The notes: a model not told the origin generated them from the sequence alone. A DNA stretch of 40,305 nt from Rhodoferax ferrireducens (GCF_003347515.1 NZ_QEII01000311.1:1-40305); one strand, 5' to 3'; counted from the stretch's first letter, positions 1 through 8,189 are shown. Numbers and translations: made by a program.

Positions 1-244
1 TCTGGCCCGCATCGAGCTGCTCGCGACTGCGACCGAACTTCCAGCGTTTGAGGACCGCCATCTCGTGCGTGAGCTGGTCAATCTTGGTTTGGCGGTACAG
101 GATCTCGCGGTCTTTGGCCGCAATCGTCAGCTCACGACGGGCGATTTCCTGGTCATGAGCAGCAATCTTGGTCAGCAAGCCATTGACCATTTCGCGCAGC
201 TCTTGAGCGCTGAGATTTGTCAGGGTTTGCGTGTCGACGAGCAT
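1..244 (-). CDS. tnpC: IS66 transposase TnpC, N-terminal 81 residues (runs off window)
   Basis: This is the start of the large IS66 transposase, which carries out DNA cleavage and strand transfer. The visible residues form a long amphipathic helix rich in leucine and charged residues, ending in AVLKRWKFGRSREQLDAGQ. The KRWKFGRSRE block is the hallmark of the IS66 TnpC N-terminus, just after its leucine-zipper region. The start at 244 is the first ATG in frame after the 97-base gap behind tnpB. The catalytic DDE domain would lie outside the window, so intactness cannot be judged. Confidence 0.88.
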   Translation of the reverse strand, partial: MLVDTQTLTNLSAQELREMVNGLLTKIAAHDQEIARRELTIAAKDREILYRQTKIDQLTHEMAVLKRWKFGRSREQLDAGQ

Positions 245-341
245 GACAAGTAGTGTGCCAAACCATCAATTGCAAGCCAATTGGGACATGCCCGAATAGA
301 CTGAACCGCACTGGTTTATTCATGATCAAACTGCTGCCTTG

Positions 342-674
342 TCACACCACGGTGATGCTGCCTTCGCCGATTCGCGCCCACGGCAGGCCCAGAACCAAGG
401 CATCAAGCTGGGCCCGGCTCAGGGTCATTTGCGTCATGGTGTCGCTGTGCGGCCAGACAAACTTGCCCTGGTGCAGCCGCCTGGCCGCCAGCCAGATGCC
501 AAAACCGTCATGCACCAATACCTTCATGCGGTTGGCCCGTTGGTTGGCAAACAGGTAGGCGTGGTGCGGGTGCGCGGCGCCGAAGACTTTGACCACGCGC
601 GCCAGCGCCGTATCCGGGCCAGCCCGCATGTCCAGCGGCTGTATGGCCAGCCACGCACAATCGATACGGATCAT
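342..674 (-). CDS. tnpB: IS66 accessory protein TnpB (Orf2 family), 110 aa
   Basis: The protein has the features of IS66 Orf2/TnpB: length near 115 residues, a central YLFANQRANRMKVLVHDGFGIWLAARRLHQGKF-type block (shown by FANQRANR, MKVLVHDGFG and WLAARRLHQGKF), and a C-terminal LDALVLGLPW segment. TnpB is required for efficient IS66 transposition, but its biochemical role is not known. The ATG lies 7 bases after the tnpA stop, so translation is probably coupled. It appears full length. Confidence 0.92.
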   Translation of the reverse strand: MIRIDCAWLAIQPLDMRAGPDTALARVVKVFGAAHPHHAYLFANQRANRMKVLVHDGFGIWLAARRLHQGKFVWPHSDTMTQMTLSRAQLDALVLGLPWARIGEGSITVV

Positions 675-681
675 TCAGTAA

Positions 682-1074
682 TTACCTGAGCCATTCGCGC
701 AGCCATGCAGCGCATGATGCGGCGCCTTCGAGCGGCCAGTTCACCGTGATGGTGCTGCTGCCTTTATGAACCTCGACCCGGATGTCGGGTCTGGCGCTGG
801 AGCCGCCCTCAACCGCTGGCAGGGCTGCAGATGCCTGCTCCAGGGTGACTGGCACAAATGACTGAGCCCGTAGCAGCAGGGCCGCGCGCTCATCTTCGTG
901 AAGCCAGCGGTGGACAATGTTGGCGTTAATGCCATGGGCCAGGGCAACCCCGGCCACGGACGCGCTGCCTTGACGGCATTCCTGTATGACCTCGGCCTTG
1001 AGCTGCGGGCTGTAATAACGTCTTGTGGGGCGAGGGCTATCGACCTCGTTCGAACTGGTGTGCACGATCTTCAT
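682..1074 (-). CDS. tnpA: IS66 accessory protein TnpA (Orf1, HTH_8-like), 130 aa
   Basis: The N-terminal half holds RRYYSPQLKAEVIQECRQGS followed by VAGVALAHGINANIVHRWLHE, the helix-turn-helix of IS3/IS66 Orf1 proteins, which binds element DNA. The C-terminal half is a small beta-rich region ending in WLREWLR. I chose the ATG at 1074 (MKIVHTSS) rather than an in-frame ATG at 1110, because the latter would lie almost in the terminal repeat. tnpB follows after 7 bases. No frameshift is visible. Confidence 0.88.
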   Translation of the reverse strand: MKIVHTSSNEVDSPRPTRRYYSPQLKAEVIQECRQGSASVAGVALAHGINANIVHRWLHEDERAALLLRAQSFVPVTLEQASAALPAVEGGSSARPDIRVEVHKGSSTITVNWPLEGAASCAAWLREWLR

Positions 1075-1112
1075 GATGCACACTATCGTTTCGATTGGCC
1101 ATCGATTCAATA

Positions 1113-1132
1113 TGCCTTGGGCAGACGCTTAC
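1113..1132 (-). repeat. IS66 terminal inverted repeat (one end)
   Basis: Read on the minus strand from 1132 the sequence is GTAAGCGTCTGCCCAAGGCA. IS66-family ends typically start with GTAAGCG. Immediately outside, the plus strand resumes a reading frame unrelated to the element, which supports this exact boundary. The partner repeat is outside the window. Confidence 0.8.
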
Positions 1133-1565
1133 GAACAGCATCCCACGTACGCCAAATGGAGCCATACAGAAGCCCGCCTATGTTGACTTACAACGCATCC
1201 TGCAACTGCGGAGCATCGAGTCAACGCAATGGGACACAAAGCGACTCGTTCGCCTACTCCAAGAGCTGAACATCGCTCACGCAAACGAGGCGCACATGGC
1301 GACTGCAATGCTAGTCCGTGCGATCATGGATCACGTGTCCCCAATATTCAAGTTGAAGAATTTTTCTGAGGTAGCGAACAACTACCCCGCTCCGCGCTCA
1401 TTCAGCGAGCAAATGAAGCAGCTAGACACGTCACTTCGTAAAATCGCCGACACACATCTTCATCAGCCAGTTCGAAAGGCAGAAGTGCTGCCGCTTGCAC
1501 CGCAAGTTGACTTTCGCGGTGCGCTAGATGTTTTACTCTCCGATATCGTCCGGTTGCTGCAGTAG
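1133..1565 (+). pseudogene. 3' remnant of a conserved gene of unknown function, interrupted by IS66
   Basis: An open frame enters directly from the IS66 end and continues for about 143 residues to a TAG at 1563. It has no start codon of its own next to the junction. Recognisable stretches are TKRLVRLLQELNIAHANEAH, AMLVRAIMDHVSPIF, FSEVANNY and LRKIADTHLHQPVRKAEVLP. This helical C-terminal domain resembles a family I remember in hypothetical proteins of accessory regions, but I cannot name a function. The 5' part must lie beyond the other end of the insertion sequence, so the gene is probably inactivated. Confidence 0.75.
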
Positions 1566-1930
1566 TCAGTTCGCATTGGGGACTTACGCGGATCCACCCT
1601 GTGGCGGTAAAGACCCTGCGGCGCGCGCTACAAGTTTTGTATTTCGTCAAGAGGAGGTTTTGGATCTACCTCAATAATCGTGTCCACATACCAGCCATTG
1701 GTGACCGTCAGCAACTGGCCCAGACCGGGTACTCCCTATTTTTAGGTGACCGACTCTTCCAGCTGCGCACCTGACTCAGACTTCTCCGCCGCCAATGTCG
1801 GTGATGGGAATTTATCGAGGTGAATTTAAGGGCAGCTTTATGGAACTCCGCCGTCAATCCTGGTGGACATCTCTTGGTGAGTTCAATGGCGGGTATCGGG
1901 CTAGCACTTCGATAAACTGAAATTCGGCTT
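1566..1930. other. Gene-free stretch with possible decayed coding fragments
   Basis: No convincing gene is present. On the minus strand a frame ending at the TAG at 1628-1630 reads GLGQLLTVTNGWYVDTIIEV followed by DPKPPLDEIQNL. This looks like a protein C-terminus but has no start and is short, so I treat it as a possible relic. The stretch lies between the IS66-split gene and the tRNA-proximal repeat array and has the look of an eroded island end. Confidence 0.4.
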
Positions 1931-2018
1931 TGGGCACAGCACCAATGGTCGCACGGAAAACAGCGGAGATTTGCTGGGCACACCATGGGCACAAAATGGG
2001 CACGCAGTGGGCACAAAG
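1931..2018. repeat. 11-bp iterated TGGGCAC repeats beside tRNA-fMet
   Basis: The unit TGGGCACnnnn occurs four times in exact 11-bp register, starting at 1975, 1986, 1997 and 2008. A further TGGGCAC starts at 1931, exactly four units (44 bp) upstream. The array ends 3 bases before the tRNA terminator stem. Short direct repeats near one helical turn apart, next to the 3' end of a tRNA gene, are what arm-type binding sites of a tyrosine integrase would look like. No integrase gene is in the window, so that role is inferred. A decayed protein-coding repeat is an alternative. Confidence 0.6.
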
Positions 2019-2046
2019 CAAAACGCCAACTCGAAAGTTGGCGTTT
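2014..2046 (-). terminator. Rho-independent terminator behind tRNA-fMet
   Basis: A perfect 11-bp stem (AAACGCCAACT pairing with AGTTGGCGTTT, 2021-2031 and 2036-2046) closes a 4-base loop. On the minus strand it is followed by TTTTGCTTTG. It lies 26 bases beyond the encoded CCA of the tRNA and is oriented to stop transcription from it and from rplQ. Confidence 0.88.
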
Positions 2047-2072
2047 ACTTACGGGGAAAGCCCCGTATCTAT

Positions 2073-2149
<77 letters not shown>

Positions 2150-2159
2150 GCATCTTTAA

Positions 2160-2188
2160 ATTATAACCTATTAAGCTTCCGCTGTCTC
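2160..2188 (-). promoter_or_regulatory. Sigma-70 promoter of tRNA-fMet
   Basis: On the minus strand a perfect TATAAT (2160-2165) lies 10 bases before the tRNA 5' end. It is preceded, after a 17-bp spacer, by GAGACA (2183-2188), a 4/6 match to TTGACA. The -35 box is inside the last codons of rplQ, so the tRNA can be transcribed independently of the ribosomal operon. Confidence 0.75.
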
Positions 2189-2569
2189 GACAATTGCTTC
2201 GTTATTCACGGGAGCGCGATCAACCAACTCCACCAAAGCCATGGGCGCATTGTCACCAACACGGAAACCCATTTTCAGGATACGGGTGTAGCCGCCCGGA
2301 CGGGTTTTGAAACGTGGGCCCAAGTCATTGAACAGCTTGACAACGCTATCGCGATCACGCAACCGGTCAAATGCCAGACGGCGATTGGCTACTGTCGCTT
2401 CTTTAGCCAGTGTAATCATGGGCTCAATAACGCGACGGAGCTCCTTGGCCTTGGGTACCGTGGTTTTGATGACCTCATGCTCGATGAGCGAGTTCATCAT
2501 GTTGCGCAACATCGCCAAACGATGCGAGCTGGTGCGATTAAGTTTACGTAGTCCGTGTCCGTGACGCAT
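2171..2569 (-). CDS. rplQ: 50S ribosomal protein L17
   Basis: The 132-residue protein starts MRHGHGLRKLNRTSSHR, the conserved L17 N-terminus. It continues with LRNMMNSLIEHEVIKTTVPKAKELRRVIEPMITLAK, and the C-terminal half carries the GGYTRILK and RVGDNAPMALVELV motifs. L17 is a 23S rRNA-binding protein near the exit tunnel. It is the last gene of the block, 84 bases after rpoA, as in the alpha operon of most proteobacteria. Length is normal apart from a short acidic C-terminal tail typical of betaproteobacteria. Confidence 0.98.
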   Translation of the reverse strand: MRHGHGLRKLNRTSSHRLAMLRNMMNSLIEHEVIKTTVPKAKELRRVIEPMITLAKEATVANRRLAFDRLRDRDSVVKLFNDLGPRFKTRPGGYTRILKMGFRVGDNAPMALVELVDRAPVNNEAIVETAEA

Positions 2570-2653
2570 GGTGCTTTTCCTTCAGTTATATAGCAGGCAG
2601 CCGTATCAGGTACTGCCCGTTGCACTGAGCCCATATTTCATGGGCTCTTTAAA

Positions 2654-3643
2654 TTAACGCTTTTCGAGAGCGGCTGGAGGCCAACTTTCAAGCTTCATGC
2701 CCAAAGTCAGACCACGGGAAGCCAGCACTTCCTTGATTTCATTGAGCGACTTACGACCGAGATTAGGAGTCTTTAACAACTCGTTTTCCGTACGTTGAAT
2801 CAAATCGCCAATATAGTAAATATTTTCAGCTTTCAAGCAGTTCGCCGACCGAACCGTCAGTTCAAGCTCATCCACGGGACGCAGCAGGATAGGATCAAAC
2901 TGCGTGCTACCGCGAGGTGCAGGTGCATCAAACGCAGCCAACTCGCTACCTTCCAACTGCGCAAATACAGCCAGTTGCTCGACCAGAATTTTAGCGGAAG
3001 CGCGAACAGCATCTTCTGCAGAAATAGCGCCGTTGGTTTCAATATCAACTACCAGCTTATCCAGATCAGTGCGTTGCTCGACACGTGCACTCTCAACGGT
3101 ATAACTGACGCGTTTCACCGGGGAAAATGAAGCATCCAGAACAATGCGTCCGATGGATTTGGTGGGTTCATCCGCATGGCGACGCATCGTGCCCGGAACA
3201 TAACCACGGCCTTTCTCAACCTTGATCTGCATATCGAGCTTACCGCCTTGCGACAAGTGAGCGATGACATGATCCGGGTTGATAATTTCAACATCGTGAG
3301 GGGTTTGAATGTCACCCGCCGTCACAACACCCTCGCCATCTTTGCGCAGGCTTAGCGTCACTTCATCACGGTTGTGAAGCTTGAACACCACGCCTTTGAG
3401 GTTCAACAAAATATTGACTACATCTTCTTGCACGCCATCAATGGACGAGTACTCATGCAGCACGCCAGCAATCGTGACTTCCGTCGCGGCATAACCCGGC
3501 ATGGAGGACAACAACACCCGGCGCAGTGCATTGCCCAAGGTGTGACCATAGCCGCGCTCAAAAGGCTCAAGAGCAACTTTGGCACGATTGGCACCAAGTT
3601 GCTCGACATTAATGGCTTTAGGTTTCAGTAGATTATTTTGCAT
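2654..3643 (-). CDS. rpoA: RNA polymerase alpha subunit
   Basis: The 329-residue protein has the alpha N-terminal domain with FERGYGHTLGNALRRVLLSSMPG, the dimerisation and beta-binding signature. A linker follows, then the alpha C-terminal domain: ELELTVRSANCLKAENIYYIGDLIQRTENELLKTPNLGRKSLNEIKEVL, where the R and NLGRKSLNEIK residues contact UP elements and activators. Upstream GAGAGGAAGT is a strong ribosome binding site for the ATG at 3643. It lies between rpsD and rplQ in the alpha operon order, with a 116-base gap behind rpsD. Confidence 0.99.
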   Translation of the reverse strand: MQNNLLKPKAINVEQLGANRAKVALEPFERGYGHTLGNALRRVLLSSMPGYAATEVTIAGVLHEYSSIDGVQEDVVNILLNLKGVVFKLHNRDEVTLSLRKDGEGVVTAGDIQTPHDVEIINPDHVIAHLSQGGKLDMQIKVEKGRGYVPGTMRRHADEPTKSIGRIVLDASFSPVKRVSYTVESARVEQRTDLDKLVVDIETNGAISAEDAVRASAKILVEQLAVFAQLEGSELAAFDAPAPRGSTQFDPILLRPVDELELTVRSANCLKAENIYYIGDLIQRTENELLKTPNLGRKSLNEIKEVLASRGLTLGMKLESWPPAALEKR

Positions 3644-3759
3644 GCAGACTTCCTCTCAATACCCCCGGCTCGTTACACCGGTAAGGCTGACGAAGCACCC
3701 AAGTCGCAGCACGCCACGCCTTGGGAACACTTTCGAATGAATAACGTGTTGAAACGCGA

Positions 3760-4383
3760 TTAACGCGAATACAACTCAACGATCAACGATTCGTTGACGT
3801 CGGCGGCGAACTGATCGCGATCAGGAACCGACTTGAATGTGCCTTCAGCTTTTTCAAGATTCACTTCGACCCAAGCTGGCATGCCAACTTGTTGTGCCAA
3901 CTGAAGCGCTTCTGCAATCCGATTTTGCTTTTTCGACTTGTCACGAACCGCAATCACATCGCCCGTTTTGACCATATAGGACGGGATGTTGACTGATTTG
4001 CCATTCACGGTCATGGCCTTGTGCGAAACCAACTGACGCGCTTCAGCACGAGTTGATCCAAAGCCCATACGGTACACAACATTGTCGAGACGGGATTCCA
4101 AAAGGACCAACAGGTTTGCACCGGTGTTACCTTTGCGGCGATCAGCTTCTTCAAAGTAGCGACGGAATTGCTTTTCCAAAACACCGTACATACGCTTGAC
4201 TTTTTGCTTCTCGCGAAGTTGCAAGCCAAAATCAGAGGTACGTGCACCCGAAGTGCGGCCATGTTGACCTGGTTTGGAGTCGAATTTGGCCTTGTCTCCG
4301 ATGGAGCGACGAGCACTCTTCAAAAACAGGTCAGTGCCTTCACGGCGGGATAATTTGGCCTTGGGGCCTAGATAGCGTGCCAC
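3760..4383 (-). CDS. rpsD: 30S ribosomal protein S4
   Basis: The 207-residue protein begins MARYLGPKAKLSRREGTDL and carries the S4 RNA-binding fold near the middle (LESRLDNVVYRMGFGSTRAEARQLVSHKAMTVNGK, partly quoted). It ends NESLIVELYSR. It nucleates 16S rRNA assembly and in E. coli represses its own operon. The sequence has no N-terminal cysteine cluster, so it is the zinc-free form. Gene order rpsM-rpsK-rpsD-rpoA-rplQ is canonical. Confidence 0.98.
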   Translation of the reverse strand: MARYLGPKAKLSRREGTDLFLKSARRSIGDKAKFDSKPGQHGRTSGARTSDFGLQLREKQKVKRMYGVLEKQFRRYFEEADRRKGNTGANLLVLLESRLDNVVYRMGFGSTRAEARQLVSHKAMTVNGKSVNIPSYMVKTGDVIAVRDKSKKQNRIAEALQLAQQVGMPAWVEVNLEKAEGTFKSVPDRDQFAADVNESLIVELYSR

Positions 4384-4466
4384 GTGAACTTCCTTTATGT
4401 CATCTGCCGCACGTTAGTGCGGGAGCCACCGGCGGAGGGCCAGTGGCGGTGGGCTTGTTAAAAAAA

Positions 4467-4871
4467 TTAGATACGACGACGCTTTTGTGGGCGGCAGCCA
4501 TTGTGTGGCACCGGCGTCACGTCAGCAATCATGTTGATGCGGATACCAAGAGCAGCAAGCGCGCGAACCGAAGATTCACGACCTGGACCTGGTCCCTTGA
4601 TTTCAACGTCAAGATTCTTGATACCTTGCTCAATGGCAGCGCGACCAGCCACTTCAGAAGCCACCTGGGCTGCGAACGGCGTGGACTTGCGAGAGCCCTT
4701 GAAACCTTGACCACCTGACGAGGCCCAAGACAAAGCATTGCCTTGACGATCCGTGATCGTGATGATGGTGTTGTTGAAGGAGGCGTGAACGTGCGCCACA
4801 CCGTCTGCAACATTTTTACGAACTTTTTTGCGAACCCGTTGGGCCGCATTATTGGCGGGAGCTTTTGCCAT
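4467..4871 (-). CDS. rpsK: 30S ribosomal protein S11
   Basis: The 134-residue protein shows the S11 core: GVAHVHASFNNTIITITDRQGNALSWASSGG, then FKGSRKSTPFAAQVA and the C-terminal DVTPVPHNGCRPQKRRRI. The basic tail contacts 16S rRNA at the platform near the E site. The N-terminal extension MAKAPANNAAQRVRKKVRK is typical of betaproteobacteria. It lies 19 bases after rpsM and 83 bases before rpsD. Confidence 0.98.
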   Translation of the reverse strand: MAKAPANNAAQRVRKKVRKNVADGVAHVHASFNNTIITITDRQGNALSWASSGGQGFKGSRKSTPFAAQVASEVAGRAAIEQGIKNLDVEIKGPGPGRESSVRALAALGIRINMIADVTPVPHNGCRPQKRRRI

Positions 4872-4890
4872 GGTGGTCTTTCAATCCCTG

Positions 4891-5256
4891 TTATTTCTTC
4901 AATGAAGCAGCAGCCTTGCGGGGGCCTTTGCGGGTACGAGCATTCGTCCGTGTACGCTGGCCACGCATGGGCAAGCCACGACGATGACGGAAGCCACGGT
5001 AACAGCCGATGTCCATCAAACGCTTGATGTTCATCGTCGTTTCACGACGCAGATCACCTTCAATGGTGAACTGTGCGATTTGGTCGCGAATTTTTTCCAG
5101 ATCCGAGTCAGTCAAATCCTTGACCTTCTTGGAATAAGCAATGCCACAAGCCTCGCAAATTTTGCGAGCCCGGGTGCGACCGATTCCAAAGATGGCTGTC
5201 AAGCCAATTTCAGAATGCTGTTGCGGCGGAATATTGATGCCAGCGATACGTGCCAT
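4891..5256 (-). CDS. rpsM: 30S ribosomal protein S13
   Basis: The 121-residue protein starts MARIAGINIPPQQHSEIGLTAIFGIGRTRA and holds the S13 signature RGLPMRGQRTRTNARTRKGP. It binds 16S rRNA in the head and contacts the P-site tRNA through its basic C-terminal tail. It is the first gene of the alpha group, 24 bases after rpmJ. Confidence 0.98.
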   Translation of the reverse strand: MARIAGINIPPQQHSEIGLTAIFGIGRTRARKICEACGIAYSKKVKDLTDSDLEKIRDQIAQFTIEGDLRRETTMNIKRLMDIGCYRGFRHRRGLPMRGQRTRTNARTRKGPRKAAASLKK

Positions 5257-5280
5257 TTTCGTCCTCTAAAACTCTTGCAA

Positions 5281-5394
5281 TTAACCCTGGCGCTGCTTGT
5301 GACGTGGATCCGTACAGATCACGCGCACAACGCCCTTACGCCGAATTACCTTGCAGTTACGGCAAATTTTCTTGACCGAAGCCGAAACCTTCAT
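5281..5394 (-). CDS. rpmJ: 50S ribosomal protein L36
   Basis: A 37-codon frame reads [20 protein letters not shown] and continues [17 protein letters not shown]. Cysteines 11, 14 and 27 and histidine 32 form the zinc ribbon of the zinc-binding L36 type. AGGAG stands a few bases upstream of the ATG at 5394. It sits between infA and rpsM, the usual place in this phylum. Confidence 0.96.
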
Positions 5395-5458
5395 TTCATT
5401 CTCCTAAAACTGTTTCGATGTTCCGGCAATACATCGCGCGGAACACATTCCATTACTA

Positions 5459-5677
5459 TTATTTAGCCCTGAATACAATACGCGCCCGACTTAAGTCGTA
5501 AGGCGTAAGTTCAACAGTGACCTTATCTCCAGGAAGAATGCGAATGTAATGCATACGCATCTTTCCGGAAATATGCCCGAGTACGATGTGACCGTTTTCC
5601 AGCTTCACGCGAAATGTCGCGTTTGGCAGGTTTTCGACCACCTCTCCTTGCATCTGAATAACATCGTCTTTTGACAT
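5459..5677 (-). CDS. infA: Translation initiation factor IF-1
   Basis: The 72-residue product MSKDDVIQMQGEVVENLPNA continues with RVKLENGHIVLGHISGKMRMHYIRILPGDKV, the S1/OB fold of IF-1. It binds the 30S A site during initiation. I chose the ATG at 5677 over an in-frame TTG at 5686, because the ATG gives the universal MSK start; AAGG lies upstream within the secY tail. It is positioned 14 bases after secY, an arrangement common in betaproteobacteria. A second infA copy elsewhere is usual in this group but is not visible here. Confidence 0.96.
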   Translation of the reverse strand: MSKDDVIQMQGEVVENLPNATFRVKLENGHIVLGHISGKMRMHYIRILPGDKVTVELTPYDLSRARIVFRAK

Positions 5678-5691
5678 ATTTACCAATCGCC

Positions 5692-7002
5692 TTATGAAGA
5701 CTTGAAATTAGCCTTCTTCAACAGCGATTCATATTGCTGCGACATCATGTAATTCTGAACTTGTGCCATGAAATCCATAGTCACAACCACGATGATCAAA
5801 AGAGAAGTACCTCCAAAGTAAAACGGTACGTTGTACTTCAGGATTAAAAATTCAGGCAGCAAACATACCAGAGTGATATAGATCGCACCCGCGAAAGTCA
5901 GTCGTAACAAAATCTTGTCAATGTACTTGGCTGTTTGATCGCCAGGTCGTATGCCAGGAATAAACGCACCACTCTTCTTCAAGTTATCTGCAGTTTCACG
6001 GCTATTGAACACTAGCGCCGTATAGAAAAAGCAGAAAAATATGATTGCAGCAGCATAAAGCATCACGTAGATGGGCTGACCAGGCGTCAAAGACCCTGCA
6101 ATATCCTTTAACCAACGCATCGAATCACCCGCGCTAAACCAACCGACGACGGTTGCTGGCAACAAAATAATCGATGAAGCAAAAATCGGGGGTATGACAC
6201 CAGCCATGTTCAGCTTCAAGGGAAGATGCGACGATTGCCCACCGTATACCTTGTTACCAACCTGCCGCCTTGCATAGTTCACCAAAATCTTACGCTGTCC
6301 ACGCTCAACAAATACAACAAAGAAAGTTACAAGAGCGACCAGAATGACAATGAACAAAGCAATGATGATACTCATCGCGCCAGTTCGTACCAATTCAAGC
6401 AAGCCCCCAATGGCGTTCGGCAAACCAGCCGCAATACCGCCAAAAATCAGGATCGAAATACCATTACCCAGACCACGTTCGGTAATCTGCTCACCCAACC
6501 ACATCAGGAACAATGTCCCCGCCGTCAAAGTGACGATTGCAGTCATACGGAACCCAAATCCAGGCGAAATCACGAGTCCGGCAGAGCTTTCCAATGCAAT
6601 GGCAATACCCATCGACTGAAACAAAGCCAACCCAAGCGTCCCGTAACGGGTGTACTGGGTTATCTTGCGTCGACCGCCCTCACCCTCTTTCTTCAGTTGC
6701 TCAAATGCGGGAAGCACATAGGTCAACAACTGCATGATGATCGATGCCGATATATACGGCATGATCCCCAAGGCGAAAATAGTAAACCGGGACAAAGCGC
6801 CCCCGGAAAACATATTGAACATGCCCAATATTCCGCCTTGTTGGCCCTTGAAGAACTGCGCCAGTTGCGCAGGATCTATGCCAGGAACCGGAATGTGGGC
6901 ACCCACTCGGTAAACGACCAACGCGAGCAACAAAAAAACAAGCCGACGACGCAAGTCACCGAATTTGCCAGTTTTAGCCAGTTGAGACGCGTTAGTTGCC
7001 AC
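5692..7002 (-). CDS. secY: Preprotein translocase subunit SecY
   Basis: The 436-residue protein shows ten hydrophobic segments. The N-terminus has FGDLRRRLVFLLLALVVYRVGAHIPVPGID, followed by the plug region GGILGMFNMFSGGALSRFTIFALGIMPYISASIIMQLL. The cytoplasmic loop NYARRQVGNKVYGGQSSHLPLKLNMAGVIPPIFA is the family signature, and PGIRPGDQTAKYID lies before the last helices. SecY forms the protein-conducting channel with SecE and SecG in the inner membrane. It lies 22 bases after rplO within the spc order. Confidence 0.98.
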   Translation of the reverse strand: MATNASQLAKTGKFGDLRRRLVFLLLALVVYRVGAHIPVPGIDPAQLAQFFKGQQGGILGMFNMFSGGALSRFTIFALGIMPYISASIIMQLLTYVLPAFEQLKKEGEGGRRKITQYTRYGTLGLALFQSMGIAIALESSAGLVISPGFGFRMTAIVTLTAGTLFLMWLGEQITERGLGNGISILIFGGIAAGLPNAIGGLLELVRTGAMSIIIALFIVILVALVTFFVVFVERGQRKILVNYARRQVGNKVYGGQSSHLPLKLNMAGVIPPIFASSIILLPATVVGWFSAGDSMRWLKDIAGSLTPGQPIYVMLYAAAIIFFCFFYTALVFNSRETADNLKKSGAFIPGIRPGDQTAKYIDKILLRLTFAGAIYITLVCLLPEFLILKYNVPFYFGGTSLLIIVVVTMDFMAQVQNYMMSQQYESLLKKANFKSS

Positions 7003-7024
7003 TTGTGATTTCTTTCAAACCTAC

Positions 7025-7456
7025 TTAAGCGAGGCTTCCGCCGACCGCTTCAATCGCTACCTTGGCAGCAGCCGTTGCACCAATACCTGTGAGCTTCACA
7101 GCTTTAGTGAGCTCACCTGTCTTGATGATTTTGACGACCTTCGCCAATTCACCAACAAGGCCCGCTTGCTTCAGCGTCACCAAATCAACCTCAGCAGCGC
7201 CGAGTTGCTCCAGCGCAGCCAAAGTGACCTCGGCATTGAACTTCAGCAAATGGGATTTGAAACCGCGTTTTGGCAAACGCCGTTGCATAGGCATTTGACC
7301 GCCTTCAAAACCAACTTTGTGATAGCCGCCCGCGCGGGATTTTTGACCCTTGTGACCGCGCCCAGCAGTCTTTCCGATGCCGGAGCCGATACCACGACCG
7401 ACACGACGCTTGTAGTGCTTTGCACCTTCAGCAGGCTTGATGCCATTGAGTTCCAT
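7025..7456 (-). CDS. rplO: 50S ribosomal protein L15
   Basis: The protein (143 residues from the chosen start) begins MELNGIKPAEGAKHYKRRVGRGIGSGIGKTAGRGHKGQKSR (quoted in part), the glycine- and lysine-rich L15 N-terminus that threads into 23S rRNA. Two adjacent ATGs follow a TTG. AGAGG lies 6 bases before the second ATG (7456) and only 3 before the first, so I take the second. It lies 10 bases after rpmD. Confidence 0.96.
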   Translation of the reverse strand: MELNGIKPAEGAKHYKRRVGRGIGSGIGKTAGRGHKGQKSRAGGYHKVGFEGGQMPMQRRLPKRGFKSHLLKFNAEVTLAALEQLGAAEVDLVTLKQAGLVGELAKVVKIIKTGELTKAVKLTGIGATAAAKVAIEAVGGSLA

Positions 7457-7466
7457 CATCAACCTC

Positions 7467-7649
7467 TTAGAGCACTTTGACCAGATAACTGATCTTGTTA
7501 ATCATGCCGCGAACCTCAGGTGTATCCACCAATTCACTTGTGCTGCGAATTTTGCGGAGACCAAGACCACGAACTGTTGCGCGGTGCGACTCTTGGCAGC
7601 CAATCGGGCTGCGAATTAGCTGCACTGTCACTTTTTGTTGAGCTGTCAT
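7467..7649 (-). CDS. rpmD: 50S ribosomal protein L30
   Basis: The 60-residue protein contains VTVQLIRSPIGCQESHRATVRGLGLRKIRSTSELVDTPEVRGMINKISYLVKV (quoted in pieces here: LIRSPIGC, RGLGLRKI, DTPEVRGMI), which is diagnostic of L30. Length and position between rpsE and rplO are standard. Confidence 0.97.
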   Translation of the reverse strand: MTAQQKVTVQLIRSPIGCQESHRATVRGLGLRKIRSTSELVDTPEVRGMINKISYLVKVL

Positions 7650-7664
7650 TTTTGAGACTCCCGG

Positions 7665-8189
7665 TTAGACGAAGAGTTCTTCAACAGTCTTGCCGCGCTT
7701 GGCTGCCACTTGTGACGGAGTCGTCGCATGTGAAAGCGCATTCAGCGTGGCACGAACCATGTTGTAGGGATTTGATGAGCCATGGCTTTTCGCCACGATA
7801 TCGGTAATGCCGATCACCTCGAAAACCGCACGCATAGGACCGCCGGCAATGATGCCTGTCCCTTTTGGAGCAGGCGCCATCATGACTGAAGCAGCACCAT
7901 GCTGGCCCAACACCTTGTGGTGAATGGATCCATTCTTGAGCGACACTTTCGTCAAATTGCGACGCGCTTCTTCCATTGCTTTTTGCACAGCTGCAGGCAC
8001 TTCTTTCGACTTGCCCTTACCCATGCCAACGCGCCCTTCGCCATCTCCCACCACGGTCAAAGCCGCAAAACCAAGAATGCGGCCGCCTTTGACCACTTTG
8101 GTAACGCGATTGATCGCAATCATTTTTTCACGCAGGCCGTCTTCAGGCCCTTCAGCCTTACCCTGCATTTTCGCTTGAAATTTAGCCAT
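7665..8189 (-). CDS. rpsE: 30S ribosomal protein S5
   Basis: The 174-residue protein carries the S5 N-terminal double-stranded RNA-binding fold with REKMIAINRVTKVVKGGRIL and GDGEGRVGMGKGKSKEVPAAV. The C-terminal fold has PKGTGIIAGGPMRAVFEVIGI and SSNPYNMVRATLNAL. S5 shapes the mRNA entry site and translational accuracy. It lies 17 bases after rplR. Confidence 0.98.
   Translation of the reverse strand: MAKFQAKMQGKAEGPEDGLREKMIAINRVTKVVKGGRILGFAALTVVGDGEGRVGMGKGKSKEVPAAVQKAMEEARRNLTKVSLKNGSIHHKVLGQHGAASVMMAPAPKGTGIIAGGPMRAVFEVIGITDIVAKSHGSSNPYNMVRATLNALSHATTPSQVAAKRGKTVEELFV

Larger units (their letters stand above)
1..1132 (-). mobile_element. IS66-family insertion sequence, right part only
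   Basis: Three consecutive minus-strand genes match the IS66 organisation: tnpA, tnpB and the start of the large tnpC transposase. The outer boundary is set at 1132, where the minus strand begins GTAAGCGTCTGCCCAAGG, a typical IS66 terminal inverted repeat (GTAAGCG start). The other end lies outside the window to the left. The element has split a plus-strand gene whose 3' part resumes at 1133. IS66 elements usually make an 8-bp target duplication; the 8 bases next to the end are GAACAGCA, but the second copy is not visible here. All three reading frames are open, so the element could be intact. Confidence 0.9.

Noticed and set aside
1708..2016. A 102-codon minus-strand frame across the 11-bp repeats
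   Set aside because: All three frames through the repeat give repetitive peptides with no start signals or family resemblance, so a coding role is not supported.
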